Shown: positions 39,102 to 49,016, counted from the first letter of the stretch. The stretch is DNA of 64,000 bases from Gemmatimonadota bacterium (GCA_022827345.1 JAJDTB010000062.1:1-64000), one strand, 5' to 3'. Program-made: numbers and translations. The notes: generated from the sequence alone by a model not told the origin.

Positions 39102-40346
39102 TTACCGCAGCGTCGGCTTGTCCAGCGCGTCCCAGCCGTACGCCCGCTGAATGCGCGCGATCACCTCCTGGAAGACCTGGCCGCCGCCTGAGGCGTTGGT
39201 CATCACCGCGGCGCCGTAGCCCTTTGCCTTGTGGGCGACGAGGTAGCAGGTGAAGCCCCAGTTGCCGCCCGAGTGGCTGAAGTACCAGCCCTGGCCGTGG
39301 CGCGCGAACTCGAAGCCCACCGCGAAATCGCCCACGCCGACCGGGCTGAGCATCTCGGCGGCCGAGGCGGCGGTGATCACGCGGTCCGGGTCGCCGCGGG
39401 CAGCCTTCTGCACCTCGATGGCGAAGCGCGCCAGATCGCGGGCGTTGGTCCAGAGCCCGGCCGCCGCCATGGCCGAGTAGACGTGCCACTTGGCGTCGCC
39501 CATGGCTTCGCCGCGGCCGTGGGCGCGGGCCGCGTTGGCGTCGCGGTCGGGCGGCAGGGGCTGCTCGAAGGTGCTGGTCGTCATCCCGGCGGGCTCGAGC
39601 ACGGTCCTGCGCATGAGGTCCGGGAAGGACTCGCCGAAGACGTCGGTGAGCGCGAGCTGCATGATCGTGGTGCCGCCGCCCGAGTAGTGCATGGCCGTGA
39701 GCGGGGGCCGCACCATGGTGACGGCCTCCACGTTCGACGGCTCGTCGCCGTTCAGGATCTGCACCGCGGTGGGACGCGGGACGCCGGGGTCGTAGCCGGG
39801 GAAGCCGTGTCCGTCGCCCAGGCCCGCGGTATGGCTGAGGAGCAGGCGCGGCGTGACCGGCCGGTCGCCGGTGAAGCCGTTGCCGGGCAGCTGCCACGAC
39901 GTCAGGATCGCATTGATGTCGTCGTCGAGCGAAAAGCGGCCTTCCTGCACGGCCACCATCGCGGCCGTGGCGGTCACGGGCTTGCTGATCGACGCGGCCT
40001 GGAAGAGCGTCTCGACATCGACCGGGGCGCCGGTCTCGACATCGGCGACGCCGTAGCCCTTCGCCCAGTGCACGTCGAAGTCGTGAATCACGGCCACGCT
40101 GATGCCGGGCACGCCGAACCGCTCCATGACCTCTTCGAGGGTGAGCACGTCGAGCCCCTGGCGGTTCGGCGTCTGGGCGCCCTCGATGATCGCCTGCATC
40201 TCGGCCGGGGTGCCGACCGCGTCCGTCCCTGCAGCGCCCTGCTGGGCAGCCACCGGCGCTGGCACGGCGGCCGAGGCCAGCGCACCCTGCACCATCACGA
40301 TGGCGGTGAGCGCCGCCCACCTGACCTTGCCGGCAAGTCTTGTCAT
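39102..40346 (-). CDS. Secreted beta-lactamase-fold serine hydrolase
   Basis: 414 residues with a signal peptide (cleavage near PVAAQQ). Class C beta-lactamase/DD-peptidase motifs are S-x-x-K in AASISKPVTA, Y-S-G in MHYSGGGTTIM (in place of Y-x-N) and H-S-G in YFSHSGGNWGF. Relatives are esterases, D-amino-acid peptidases or beta-lactamases; the substrate is not predictable. GAAGGA lies upstream of the ATG. Confidence 0.85.
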   Translation of the reverse strand: MTRLAGKVRWAALTAIVMVQGALASAAVPAPVAAQQGAAGTDAVGTPAEMQAIIEGAQTPNRQGLDVLTLEEVMERFGVPGISVAVIHDFDVHWAKGYGVADVETGAPVDVETLFQAASISKPVTATAAMVAVQEGRFSLDDDINAILTSWQLPGNGFTGDRPVTPRLLLSHTAGLGDGHGFPGYDPGVPRPTAVQILNGDEPSNVEAVTMVRPPLTAMHYSGGGTTIMQLALTDVFGESFPDLMRRTVLEPAGMTTSTFEQPLPPDRDANAARAHGRGEAMGDAKWHVYSAMAAAGLWTNARDLARFAIEVQKAARGDPDRVITAASAAEMLSPVGVGDFAVGFEFARHGQGWYFSHSGGNWGFTCYLVAHKAKGYGAAVMTNASGGGQVFQEVIARIQRAYGWDALDKPTLR

Positions 40347-40365
40347 CCTGCTGTCCTTCCCTGTC

Positions 40366-41265
40366 TTATGCGAATCGTCGTTTCCGTTCAGCGCTGATCG
40401 CCGGCTTCACCGCCTCGATCGTCCCCCCGTGGATCGACGCGACGAAGTCCCGCACCTCCCGCTCCCGCGCCGGATCCCGCCGAATCACGGCCTGCACCTG
40501 AGGGTCGGCCAGAACGTTGGCGGGGTAGCGCTGCCTGGGCACGACGCTGACCTCGGCGAAGCCCGCGGCGGCCAGATCCTCCTCGTACTCGCGCACCAGC
40601 ACCGGCAGGCACCCGACCAGCGACTCCTTAGACGCGGCCACGAAGTCGGGCACGGGCCGCTCCGAGACCAGGTCCGAGATCATGATCCGGCCGCCGGGCC
40701 TCAGCACCCGCAACGCTTCGGCGAGGACGCGCGGCCGCTCACCGGAGAGGTTCAGCACGCAGTTCGAGATGACGACGTCGACCGTGCTGTCGGCTACGGG
40801 CAGCGCCTCGATCTCGCCCAGGCGGAACTCGACGTTGGTGAAGCCGCCCCTGCGCGCGTTGTCGCGGGCGCGCTCGAGCATCTCGGGCGTCATGTCCACC
40901 CCGATGACCCGGCCTGCCGGCCCGACGCGCTCGGCGGCCAGGAAGCAATCGATCCCGGCGCCCGAACCCAGGTCCAGCACGGTCTCACCGGGCGCGAGCG
41001 ACGCCAGCGCCACCGGGTTGCCGCAGCCGAGGCCCAGGTTCGCCCCCTCGGGCACGCTGGCGAGGTCGGCTTCATCGTAGCCGACGGCGCAGCTGATCTG
41101 CTCGGCGGTCGCGGGGGCGGCGGTCGCCGTTGCACCGGCTGCGGTCGACGGTCCGCAATCCGACGGTCCGCAGCAGCTCTCCTCCGTCGTCGCGGCCCTG
41201 GCATAGCGGTCCCGCACGGCGCTGCGCCGCTCCGTCAGATCGAGTCCTGTCGTGTCGGTCGTCAT
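40366..41265 (-). CDS. arsM: Arsenite methyltransferase
   Basis: 299 residues from ATG 41265, which overlaps the transporter stop (ATGAC). SAM-binding motif I is VLDLGSGAGIDCFLA (about residues 96-110), followed by GRVIGVDMTPEMLERA. Arsenic-binding cysteines are in place: CC at 31-32, C81 in GLGCGNPVAL, one in VISNCVLNL and one in LVGCLPV. ArsM methylates As(III) using SAM. Coupled transcription with an MFS protein suggests uptake or export of an arsenic or related compound. Confidence 0.9.
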   Translation of the reverse strand: MTTDTTGLDLTERRSAVRDRYARAATTEESCCGPSDCGPSTAAGATATAAPATAEQISCAVGYDEADLASVPEGANLGLGCGNPVALASLAPGETVLDLGSGAGIDCFLAAERVGPAGRVIGVDMTPEMLERARDNARRGGFTNVEFRLGEIEALPVADSTVDVVISNCVLNLSGERPRVLAEALRVLRPGGRIMISDLVSERPVPDFVAASKESLVGCLPVLVREYEEDLAAAGFAEVSVVPRQRYPANVLADPQVQAVIRRDPAREREVRDFVASIHGGTIEAVKPAISAERKRRFA

Positions 41266-42506
41266 GCTGAAGCTCCTTGCACTGCCCCGGGGGCCTTGGG
41301 ATCCCTCACCCGCTGCAGCAGGATCAGGCCGATGAGAAAGAGGGCGGTGAGCACCAGAAAGCCGGGGCGCTGGTTGCCGCCGGCGAGAAAGGTCACTCCG
41401 CCGAACAACAGCGGGCCGATCACCGAGGACGATTTGCCGCACAGCGCGTAGAATCCGAAGATCTGCGCTTCCCGGCCGTCGGGGATCAGCGACGCGACGA
41501 ACGCGCGGCTGGCCGACTGCGCGGTCCCCAGCCCGATGCCCGCCACGACCGCGAGTACATAGAAGGCGGTCTGTCCCTGGATGAAGTACGCGGAGATGCC
41601 GGCCGCCACCCACAACATCAACACCCACGTCAGCACCTTCTTCGGCCCCACGCGATCCGTCGGCTTCGCCATGGCGAGCGCACCGGCCAGCGCCGAGAAC
41701 TGCACGATGAGGAAGAGGATGATGACGCCCTCGGTGGTGAAACCGAACGTGACGCCCGCGATCACCCCGGCCATCGCGATGATGGTCAGCACCCCGTCGA
41801 TGTAGAAGAAATACGCGAACATGAACTTCCGCAGATCCGGGACGGACCAGACTTCGGCGGTGATCTTCTTCAGGTTGGCGACTCCCCAGACGGCGGCCCG
41901 GCCCATGGGCATCTGCCCGGGGGCATCACGCGGGAGTATCCGGAATGCCGGGATCGAGAAGAGGACGAAGAAGGCGACGACCGTGAGCCAGACGAACGGG
42001 TACCTCCCGCTCATGCCGAAGGGGAGCACCAGGACGAGGCCCAGCGCCGAGCCGAGGTATCCCCAGCCGAACCCCTTGCCGGACACCTCACCCAGCTTCT
42101 CCGGTGGCGAGATGTCTGGCAGGTAGGCGTTGTAGAAGACGAGCGCGCTCTCGAATCCCACGTTCGCGATGACGAAGAAGACGAAGCCCGCGACGACCAT
42201 CCCGGGCTCGAGCGTGGTCATCAATGCCACGCCGATCAGGCAGACCGTCACATAGCTGGCAAAGAACTTCTTGCGTGCGCCGCTGCGGTCGGCGATCGCG
42301 CCCAGCAGCGGCGAGGTGAACGCCACCACCAGCGCGGAGAGCGACACCGCCCAGCCCCACCAGAGCTCTCCCAGCCCTCCATCGTCGGCAACGATGACGT
42401 TGACGTAGAAAAGCGGAAACACCGCCGTCGTGACGACCGCCGGGTAGATCGAATTCGCGAAGTCGTAGAGCACCCACGAGCGCACGGTGCGCTTGTCGTA
42501 GTTCAC
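41262..42506 (-). CDS. MFS transporter, UMF1/Atg22-like
   Basis: 414 residues, about twelve membrane segments. The start NYDKRTVRSWVLYDFANSIY is typical of the UMF1 (Atg22-like) group, as is the motif DRSGARKKFF in the first cytoplasmic loop. It begins at GTG 42506 with GGGAAT upstream. The substrate is unknown; coupling to arsM suggests a methylated arsenical or another metabolite, by inference. Confidence 0.82.
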   Translation of the reverse strand: MNYDKRTVRSWVLYDFANSIYPAVVTTAVFPLFYVNVIVADDGGLGELWWGWAVSLSALVVAFTSPLLGAIADRSGARKKFFASYVTVCLIGVALMTTLEPGMVVAGFVFFVIANVGFESALVFYNAYLPDISPPEKLGEVSGKGFGWGYLGSALGLVLVLPFGMSGRYPFVWLTVVAFFVLFSIPAFRILPRDAPGQMPMGRAAVWGVANLKKITAEVWSVPDLRKFMFAYFFYIDGVLTIIAMAGVIAGVTFGFTTEGVIILFLIVQFSALAGALAMAKPTDRVGPKKVLTWVLMLWVAAGISAYFIQGQTAFYVLAVVAGIGLGTAQSASRAFVASLIPDGREAQIFGFYALCGKSSSVIGPLLFGGVTFLAGGNQRPGFLVLTALFLIGLILLQRVRDPKAPGAVQGASA

Positions 42507-42564
42507 TGTGGGATTCCCTGTTCGGGGTTTGAAGGCAGGTTGTGCGGCGCGCGAAGGCGGTCCG

Positions 42565-42819
42565 TTATGCTCCGCGCCGCGCCTGCTTGATTCCCATGGC
42601 GACCCCCGTGCCCACGCCCACGCCCACCAGCACCGCCGGCAGGAGGGTGATGACCGGCAGGGCGGCCACGGCGATGGTGGTCACCGCTCCCGTGGCGACT
42701 CCCACGCCCGTCGCGGGCTTCTCGGCGACTTTCGTGTACCGGAGCTTCCGCCGAACGAAATCCTTGCTCTTCATGTGCCCGACAACACCGGCCGCGCCGG
42801 CGATCACTTCGAGAATCAT
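42565..42819 (-). CDS. Small membrane protein
   Basis: 84 residues. A glycine-rich N-terminus (MILEVIAGAAGVVGHMKS) is followed by a basic loop (RRKLRYTKVAEK) and a long hydrophobic, Gly/Val-rich segment (VGVATGAVTTIAVAALPVIT), probably one or two transmembrane helices. AAAGGA lies about 9 bp upstream of the ATG. No family is recognised. Confidence 0.55.
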   Translation of the reverse strand: MILEVIAGAAGVVGHMKSKDFVRRKLRYTKVAEKPATGVGVATGAVTTIAVAALPVITLLPAVLVGVGVGTGVAMGIKQARRGA

Positions 42820-42937
42820 CGCTCACTGTCCTTTCCCGGGAGTCGGCTCCCGGTTTTTCGCGTTCCTACGGCAGACGCTTGCGCATCGTTTCTCCCCGCC
42901 GCCGCGCACCGGCCACGGCGCCAGGGCCACACCGCAC

Positions 42938-43450
42938 CTACGACGGCCGTCCCATCTCCGACCAGGCGCGGCTGACCTGGGTGGAAACGTCCTGGAGCGC
43001 AAAGATCGACGCGGCATCCAGCTTTCGCGTGATCTTCCGGCCCACGAGCCTCCTGAGGAACCGCAGAGGCTCCCCGAAATCCGCATCGAAGAGCGGGTCC
43101 GCGCCCCGGTTGAGGTTCTCCAGGATTCGCAGGGCAAGGTAGGTATCGTCGAGGAGCCCGGCCATGCCCTGGGTCATCTCGGGGATGAGGTCGATGGGGT
43201 TGATGAAGTAGTCGGCGGCGTGCTCGAGCAGCGGCATCACCACGACCTTCAGGCCGCGCTGGTCGGCGGCCTGGGCGGCGCGGGCCAGGAGCAGCGGAAC
43301 GGTCTCCACCACCTCGACCGCGACCGACGCGGCGTCCGCAACGTCCTGCTCGCTCGCCTCGGGCGCGATCCCGCGGATGAACTCCTCGAGTCTCCCCTCG
43401 TCGCGCACCTTGGCGCTGTCGATGACCGCCTGTACGTCCGACAGATTCAT
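42938..43450 (-). CDS. DUF1232 (YkvA-like) protein
   Basis: 170 residues from ATG 43450, which overlaps the stop of the FG-GAP gene (ATGA). The central FINPIDLIPEMTQGMAGLLD matches the DUF1232 signature P-x-D-L-I-P-x(n)-L-D-D. DUF1232 proteins are small, often membrane-associated, with unknown function. It is the last gene of a four-gene operon with three exported repeat proteins. Confidence 0.7.
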   Translation of the reverse strand: MNLSDVQAVIDSAKVRDEGRLEEFIRGIAPEASEQDVADAASVAVEVVETVPLLLARAAQAADQRGLKVVVMPLLEHAADYFINPIDLIPEMTQGMAGLLDDTYLALRILENLNRGADPLFDADFGEPLRFLRRLVGRKITRKLDAASIFALQDVSTQVSRAWSEMGRPS

Positions 43451-45300
43451 CCGCCGCCCCCCCTCAGGTACACGGTGAGCCCCCCGCCGATTCCCCCCGA
43501 CACGAGGTCGAGATCGCCGTCGCCGTCCAGGTCGACGAAGCTGGGCGCGGCGAAGTTCGGCACCGGGAGCGGGAACGGCTCGGATTCCACGAAGACCGGC
43601 TCGGAGCGCGACCCCTCGTTGAGGTAGATGCGCACGCCCGATCCCTCCGAGCCGAGGGCCAGGTCGAGATCGCCGTCGCCGTCCCAGTCGAGGAGGAAGG
43701 GGATGCTGCGGCGGCCCGCGTCGATGTCCTGGAATTCGTCCGAGACGAGCTCGAAGGCGGGCGCGCGGGGGCCGCCGGCGTTGCGGTAGTAGTTGAGCGC
43801 GCCGGAGGATTCGCCGAGCAGGAGGTCGAGGTCGCCGTCGCCGTCCAGGTCCCCCAGCGCGGGTGTGGTGTTGCGGCCCCGGGTGAGGGTGGCCGCGGCA
43901 GAGTCGACCAGCGTCCACCGGGGCATCGCGCCGCTGGTGCCGTCGCCGGAGTCGCGGTCGTTGCGGTAGTAGGCGGCCGCGTCCCCCCACTGGCCGAGGA
44001 TCACGTCGTCGTCGCCGTCGCCGTCCAGGTCGCCGAAGGCGGGCGCGAAGTGATAGGCGTCGGGCAGGCCCGGCACCGGTCCGCGGGCAGCAAAGGCGGG
44101 AGCGGTGGCGGAACCGGTGTTCTCGAACACGTAGATGCGCCCCGTGCGCGTGTTGTCCGTCTCGATCTTGTTCGACAGCAGCAGGTCGAGGTCGCCGTCG
44201 CCGTCCAGATCCGAGAAGGCCGGATACGACTCGGCACCCACGTCCACCATGCGGATCAGCCGCGTGGTCGCGACGCTGAAGTCCCCCGCCCCGCCCTGCT
44301 CGAACTGGTAGAGGTTCTCGACGCTGGTCCGGTTCGGGTTGAAGGCGCCGCCCAGCACGCCCATGACGAGGTCCATGTCTCCGTCGCGGTCCACGTCGCC
44401 GAGCGCGGGGGCGTTGTAGCCCGAAGTCGCCACCGGATCGCCGAGCGGGAACGGCCTCGGCGTCCCCCGCAGCACGGGACGCTGGCAGGTGCCGGTGTTC
44501 TCGATCAGCAGGAGGCCGGGCTCGAAGAAGTCGCCCCAGAAGAGGTCGTGGTCGCCGTCCTGGTCGAAGTCCTGAAGCGCCATCGTGTTCGCGCCGTGGA
44601 GGCTCCCCTGCATGGCGCCGATGATTTCGATGTCCTCGAACGAGTCGGTGATGTGCTCGAAGCGCGGCACCCCGTTCTCGTCGACGGTCTCGGCCTCGTA
44701 ACGCGTGATCGTCCCCGTGAGGCGCCCGATCAGCAGGTCGAGGTAGCCGTCGCAGTCGATGTCCGCCGCGTTCGGGATGTTCTGCCGGTCCGAGAACACC
44801 GCCTCGCCGTCGACATCCTTGATGGTGTCGGTGGCAAGCACGTACGAAGCCGGCCCCGAGCCGCCGTCGTTGCGGTAATACCGGATGTAGCTGAAGGGCT
44901 CCTCGGCAAGCAGATCGAGATCGCCGTCGAGATCGACATCGACGAACCGGAACCACTCCCCGACGGACAGTCCCTCGTAGGTGTCGGTAATCCACCGATA
45001 CTCGGCTCCGCCTCCCTGGGCGACGTTGCGGAAGTACATCACCCGGTCGGAGTGCTCCTGGACGAACAGGTCGAGATCGCCGTCCCCGTCCGCGTCCGCG
45101 AGCTGCGGCCGAGGCAGGTTGAAGCCGCCGAGGAAGGGGTGGTCGAGAGGTTCCCCCGCCTCGTCGACGACCTCGATCCCATACACGACGCGCTCCCACC
45201 CGGCCGCGCCTGCGGCATTCGCTTCGGCACCGGTCTGGGCCGTGGCGCACGACACCAGCGCGGCAGCGCTCGCCACCGCCAGGATCGAGAGCGCCTTCAT
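43447..45300 (-). CDS. Secreted lipoprotein with FG-GAP/VCBS repeats
   Basis: 617 residues from ATG 45300. A lipoprotein-type signal (ALVSCATA) is followed by about ten Ca2+-binding D-x-D-G-D-x-D-L repeats (LADADGDGDLDLFV, FVDVDLDGDLDLLA, FSDLDGDGDLDLLL, LGDLDGDGDLDLLL), which form an integrin-like propeller. Such proteins bind calcium and often carbohydrates or other surface partners. It lies 8 bp after the YVTN gene and is coupled to the DUF1232 gene. Confidence 0.85.
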   Translation of the reverse strand: MKALSILAVASAAALVSCATAQTGAEANAAGAAGWERVVYGIEVVDEAGEPLDHPFLGGFNLPRPQLADADGDGDLDLFVQEHSDRVMYFRNVAQGGGAEYRWITDTYEGLSVGEWFRFVDVDLDGDLDLLAEEPFSYIRYYRNDGGSGPASYVLATDTIKDVDGEAVFSDRQNIPNAADIDCDGYLDLLIGRLTGTITRYEAETVDENGVPRFEHITDSFEDIEIIGAMQGSLHGANTMALQDFDQDGDHDLFWGDFFEPGLLLIENTGTCQRPVLRGTPRPFPLGDPVATSGYNAPALGDVDRDGDMDLVMGVLGGAFNPNRTSVENLYQFEQGGAGDFSVATTRLIRMVDVGAESYPAFSDLDGDGDLDLLLSNKIETDNTRTGRIYVFENTGSATAPAFAARGPVPGLPDAYHFAPAFGDLDGDGDDDVILGQWGDAAAYYRNDRDSGDGTSGAMPRWTLVDSAAATLTRGRNTTPALGDLDGDGDLDLLLGESSGALNYYRNAGGPRAPAFELVSDEFQDIDAGRRSIPFLLDWDGDGDLDLALGSEGSGVRIYLNEGSRSEPVFVESEPFPLPVPNFAAPSFVDLDGDGDLDLVSGGIGGGLTVYLRGGGG

Positions 45301-45308
45301 CCGCCGCG

Positions 45309-46481
45309 CTACCCCGCGGGCCCGATCGAGATGCCGGCCGCGTAGGCCCCGACCTCGATGACCTGCACGACCTCGAATGTCTCGGTGTCGATCTTGACCA
45401 CGGTCCCCACCTCGGCGTTGTCGTCGACCTCGCGCCGCGGCGTGTACGTCCCCTTCTGGTTGCGGTTCGACACGAAGAGGTAGCGGCCGTCGGCCGTGAT
45501 CGCGCTGCCGTGCGGCTCCACGATCCCGGGCCCGGCGAGGCGCCGCGTGACGGTCCACCCCTCGGTCTCGACCTCGACGATCGCGTCGTCGTCCTTGGCG
45601 CCGAAGTAGACGCGGGAGCCGTCCGGCGCGTAGACGGGGTGCCACGGCTGCGTGCCGACGTCGACCTCGGTGAGCAGCTCGAGGCCGGCGGTCGTGGCGT
45701 CGAAGACCAGGAGCTTTCCGGTGAGCTGCGCGGTGGCGACCAGGCGGCTCCGGTCGGGCGACAGCGCGAACTGCACCAGGGTGTGCGGGGGCCCCGCCAC
45801 GTCGGCCAGCTCCAGATCGCCGGAGCCGCCGCCCAGGAGCGCGATGCGGTTCTCGACCAGCGAGGCCGCGAAGATGCGGTCGCTTTGGGGATCGACCGTG
45901 AGGGCGTGGGGGCGCGGGAAGAACACGTCCAGCTCCTCCACGCTCATGTCGTCGCGCACGATGGCGCCGATGCGCTGCGGCGGGTTGACCGCCATCATCG
46001 AGCGGCCCACGTAGAGCAGGTCGGAGGAGGGATCGACCGCCAGCAGCCCCGGTGTCTCGAAGGGGGCCTGGCCGACCAGCTCGCCGTCCGCGGTGAAGCG
46101 CAGGACGTGCCCGCCACCGATGAGCGAGACGTACCAGTGCCGTCCGTCGGGGTCGACCGCGGTGTCGTGCGGGCGGCAGTTGGCGTCGAAGCCGAGCGCG
46201 GTCATGTCGATGGTGCGTATGACCTCGCCCGAAGCGGCGTCGATGATGGAGACGCTGGCGGCCGCCTGGTTGGCCACGTAGACGCGCTCGCCGCTGCCGG
46301 GCGATTGCGCGGTGGCCGCGGCCGGACCGCCGCCCGGGAGCCACGCGAGGACCGCGGCCAGCAAGAGGAGGGCACCTCCCGCGGTCGGCGCAGCCGCTCG
46401 CGCGCCGGTGGCCGCGATCCGTGGGGCGGGAACGTGTGGGAGCGCGCCGTGTGGCCGACTTCGCCCTTTATTCATCCACAT
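45309..46481 (-). CDS. Secreted YVTN/YncE-type beta-propeller
   Basis: 390 residues. A hydrophobic segment near residues 35-58 (GALLLLAAVLAWLPGGGPAA) acts as signal or anchor. The propeller follows with VYVANQAAASVSIIDAASGE, LLYVGRSMMAV, RIFAASLVENRIALLGGGSG and YLFVSNRNQKGTYTPRR. These domains are non-enzymatic or lactonase-like; no active site is seen. It is the second gene of the exported-protein operon, 19 bp after the choice-of-anchor protein. Confidence 0.8.
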   Translation of the reverse strand: MWMNKGRSRPHGALPHVPAPRIAATGARAAAPTAGGALLLLAAVLAWLPGGGPAAATAQSPGSGERVYVANQAAASVSIIDAASGEVIRTIDMTALGFDANCRPHDTAVDPDGRHWYVSLIGGGHVLRFTADGELVGQAPFETPGLLAVDPSSDLLYVGRSMMAVNPPQRIGAIVRDDMSVEELDVFFPRPHALTVDPQSDRIFAASLVENRIALLGGGSGDLELADVAGPPHTLVQFALSPDRSRLVATAQLTGKLLVFDATTAGLELLTEVDVGTQPWHPVYAPDGSRVYFGAKDDDAIVEVETEGWTVTRRLAGPGIVEPHGSAITADGRYLFVSNRNQKGTYTPRREVDDNAEVGTVVKIDTETFEVVQVIEVGAYAAGISIGPAG

Positions 46482-46500
46482 TTCTCTTCTGAGCCTCCCG

Positions 46501-48858
46501 TTACTGGGAAACCGGGGTACGGTCCCGCTTCTTGACGAGGAACATCCCCTGGCGGCCCGACGTGACGACGATGATGCCGGACTCGAAGAAGGGGTAGTTG
46601 CTCCAGGAACCGTCCATCGACGGGGAGTCCTCGCCGGGAACCGTGTCGAAGAACGCCACCTCGCGGGGGTTCTCCACGTCGGTGATGTCGAAGACGCGCA
46701 GCCCGCTGTTGTAGTTGGACTGGTACATCAGGTTGTCGCGGATGTACAGGTTGTGATCGCTCGACGTGTTCTCCGAGAAGTGCTCCTTGAGCAGCAGCGG
46801 CTCGTCGAGGTCCCTGACGTCGAAGATCAGTGTGCGCGTGTTCTGCACCATGCCCTGCACCTCGTCCAGCTCGTCGTTCATGTAGAAGTAGGACTGGTCT
46901 TCGGTCAGCCACCCCTGGTGCGTGTAGGCGACGTTGGGATAGTCGGCCAGCCCGAGCACGACCGGGTTCTCCTTGTCGGTGACGTCGGCGATGCTGAGCG
47001 CCGTCTCGTTGGAGCCGAAGCAGATCTCGCTGCCGGCGTGTTCCTCGTCGGGGCCGTTGTAGATGACGCACTGGGCGTCGTGCGAGTAGCCGGTGCCGCG
47101 GCGCCCGGTGTTGGGGTGGGCGAAGCAGCCGGCGAAGGTCGGGTTCTTCGGCTCGCGGATGTCGATCATGTGGAGGCCGCCGCCGCAGGTGTTGCCGCCG
47201 CCGCTGCTGCCGACGGCGTAGGCGAAGCCGGTCTCTTCGTTGATGACGATGTTGTGGACGCTGTGGAGCAGGTCGTAGTGGACGTCCTCGTCGAAGGTGA
47301 GCATGGTGCCGGAGAAGTCGCGCAGGCGGGTGAGGTCGAAGACCTGCATGCCGTGATCGGCGGCGCCGTCCGCGACGATGTAGACGTGGTCCATGTACAC
47401 CTTCATGTCGCGCCAGGAGCTGCCGGGGGCCGATTCGGGCTTGGGCAGATTGCCGACGACGACGGGGTTGACGGGGTCGGTCACGTTGACGAACGAGGTG
47501 CCGTCCATGCGGCCGACGATGGCGTAGTCCTGGCTGGTCTCGGGGTCGGTCCAACCCCAGACGTCGTTGACGCGGACGCCGCGGGCGCCGCCGAGGTCCT
47601 CGACGGGGACGAACGACACGAGGTCGACGTCGCTGCAGCCGAAGACGGAGGCCTCGCCCTCGGCGCAGTCGAGCTGCTCGCCCAGCACGGCTTCGTAGCC
47701 CTCGACCTCCGTCAGGATGGACTGGCCGGCGCTCCAGCCGTCGCCGTCGCGGTCGAAGATGAGGGCGGTGCCGAGGCCGTAGTCGTCACGGGGCATGCCT
47801 GAGACGAGGACTTCGCCGGCCTGGGCAACGACGGTTCCCATCCAGTCGCCTTCCTCCGGCTGGGGAGCGGTGATCTTCGTCACGGAGGACCAGTCGCCCG
47901 CGCCGCCGCCGGCGAATTCGTAGATGCCGCCGCGGCGGCTGTTGGCTCCGGGGGCGCCGACCCAGAGGGTGCTCCCGTCCGACGCCATCGTCGACCCGAA
48001 TCCGTCGCCCGCGCCGCCGTCGAAGGCCGCGAGACGGCCGGTCTCCGTCCACTCGCCGTCCTGCTGCGCGAATGTGATCACGCTCCCGGGCTGGCCGAAC
48101 GGGCTGCCGGCGGCGACCAGGATGCGGTCGCCGAGGAGCATCGCCGAGCTGCCGAAGAACGACCCCTCTCCATCGGGGCTCGCGATTTCGCCGGTCACGG
48201 TCCATCCGTCCTGTCCGCGTTCGTATATGTACGCGAGGCCCGCCTGCGATTCCGCCAGCGGGGCACCGACGACCAGCATCTGCGGGGAAACGGCCAGCGT
48301 TCCCGCGAACCCGGACCTCTGGCCGGCTTCGGGATCGCTGAGCATCGCTTCCTGGGTCCATGCGCCGTCGACGTTGCGGAAGACGAACACGGCGCTCGAT
48401 CCGGATCGCGACACCGCGCCGATCGCCGCGACGTCACCGCTCATGGCCAAGGTCATCCCGAGGATCATGTCTTCGGGCAGGCCTTCCGCCATGATGCGGC
48501 CGTCGTGGCTCCATCCGCCGGCGGTCCTGCTGTACGAAAGTACGGCCGCGCTTTCGGGCGATCCCGGGTTCACGGAAGTCACCAGCAGCCGGTCTCCCGA
48601 AAGCGCCAGGCTCATGCCGAATCCGTTCTCGGCGGAGGGTTCGGGGTGCACCAGACGCGCCCCCTCGACCCACCCGTCGGCGGTGCGGGTGTAGACGTAG
48701 ACGATTCCGCCCTCGTCGCCGCCGGCTCGCGGCTCGGCGACCAGAACTTCGTCTCCGGCGACCACCACGCTCGACGCGAACCCCTGCGCCTGCAGTGAAC
48801 CGGGCAGCAGGGCAAGCCCCGCAAGCAACAGCGCCGCACGACAAAGTATGTTTCGCAT
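46501..48858 (-). CDS. Secreted choice-of-anchor B family protein
   Basis: 785 residues from ATG 48858 (GAGG 4 bp upstream; ATG 48867 also possible). A signal peptide (LLLAGLALLPGSLQAQG) is followed by FG-GAP-like repeats (VVVAGDEVLVAEPRAGGDEG, TLAVSPQMLVVGAP) in the first ~400 residues. The choice-of-anchor B/LVIVD domain follows: VRVNDVWGWTDPETSQDYAI, then GTSFVNVTDPVNPVVVGNLP, VQVFDLTRL-like and ITDVENPREVAFFDT. Cysteines at DCAEGEASVFGCSDVD may pair. It is surface-exposed; the function is unknown. It is first in the operon down to 42938. Confidence 0.82.
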   Translation of the reverse strand: MRNILCRAALLLAGLALLPGSLQAQGFASSVVVAGDEVLVAEPRAGGDEGGIVYVYTRTADGWVEGARLVHPEPSAENGFGMSLALSGDRLLVTSVNPGSPESAAVLSYSRTAGGWSHDGRIMAEGLPEDMILGMTLAMSGDVAAIGAVSRSGSSAVFVFRNVDGAWTQEAMLSDPEAGQRSGFAGTLAVSPQMLVVGAPLAESQAGLAYIYERGQDGWTVTGEIASPDGEGSFFGSSAMLLGDRILVAAGSPFGQPGSVITFAQQDGEWTETGRLAAFDGGAGDGFGSTMASDGSTLWVGAPGANSRRGGIYEFAGGGAGDWSSVTKITAPQPEEGDWMGTVVAQAGEVLVSGMPRDDYGLGTALIFDRDGDGWSAGQSILTEVEGYEAVLGEQLDCAEGEASVFGCSDVDLVSFVPVEDLGGARGVRVNDVWGWTDPETSQDYAIVGRMDGTSFVNVTDPVNPVVVGNLPKPESAPGSSWRDMKVYMDHVYIVADGAADHGMQVFDLTRLRDFSGTMLTFDEDVHYDLLHSVHNIVINEETGFAYAVGSSGGGNTCGGGLHMIDIREPKNPTFAGCFAHPNTGRRGTGYSHDAQCVIYNGPDEEHAGSEICFGSNETALSIADVTDKENPVVLGLADYPNVAYTHQGWLTEDQSYFYMNDELDEVQGMVQNTRTLIFDVRDLDEPLLLKEHFSENTSSDHNLYIRDNLMYQSNYNSGLRVFDITDVENPREVAFFDTVPGEDSPSMDGSWSNYPFFESGIIVVTSGRQGMFLVKKRDRTPVSQ

Positions 48859-49016
48859 GTACCTCATTCCTCTTCCAGCCAGTATTCTCGAAGGATGCCG
48901 AACTATGAACGCTGACACTAATCTACTGGTTGGACAAGGTTGCCCCCGCTCGGGTGGAGGCCCCGCTGCGGGTGCCCGCCTGCGCGCGCACGCAGGCGAT
49001 TGACACGGAGACCGAC

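Noticed and set aside
44050-45345. A 431-codon plus-strand open frame
   Set aside because: Antisense to the FG-GAP repeat gene; the repeats of DGDGD codons force a long complementary open frame.
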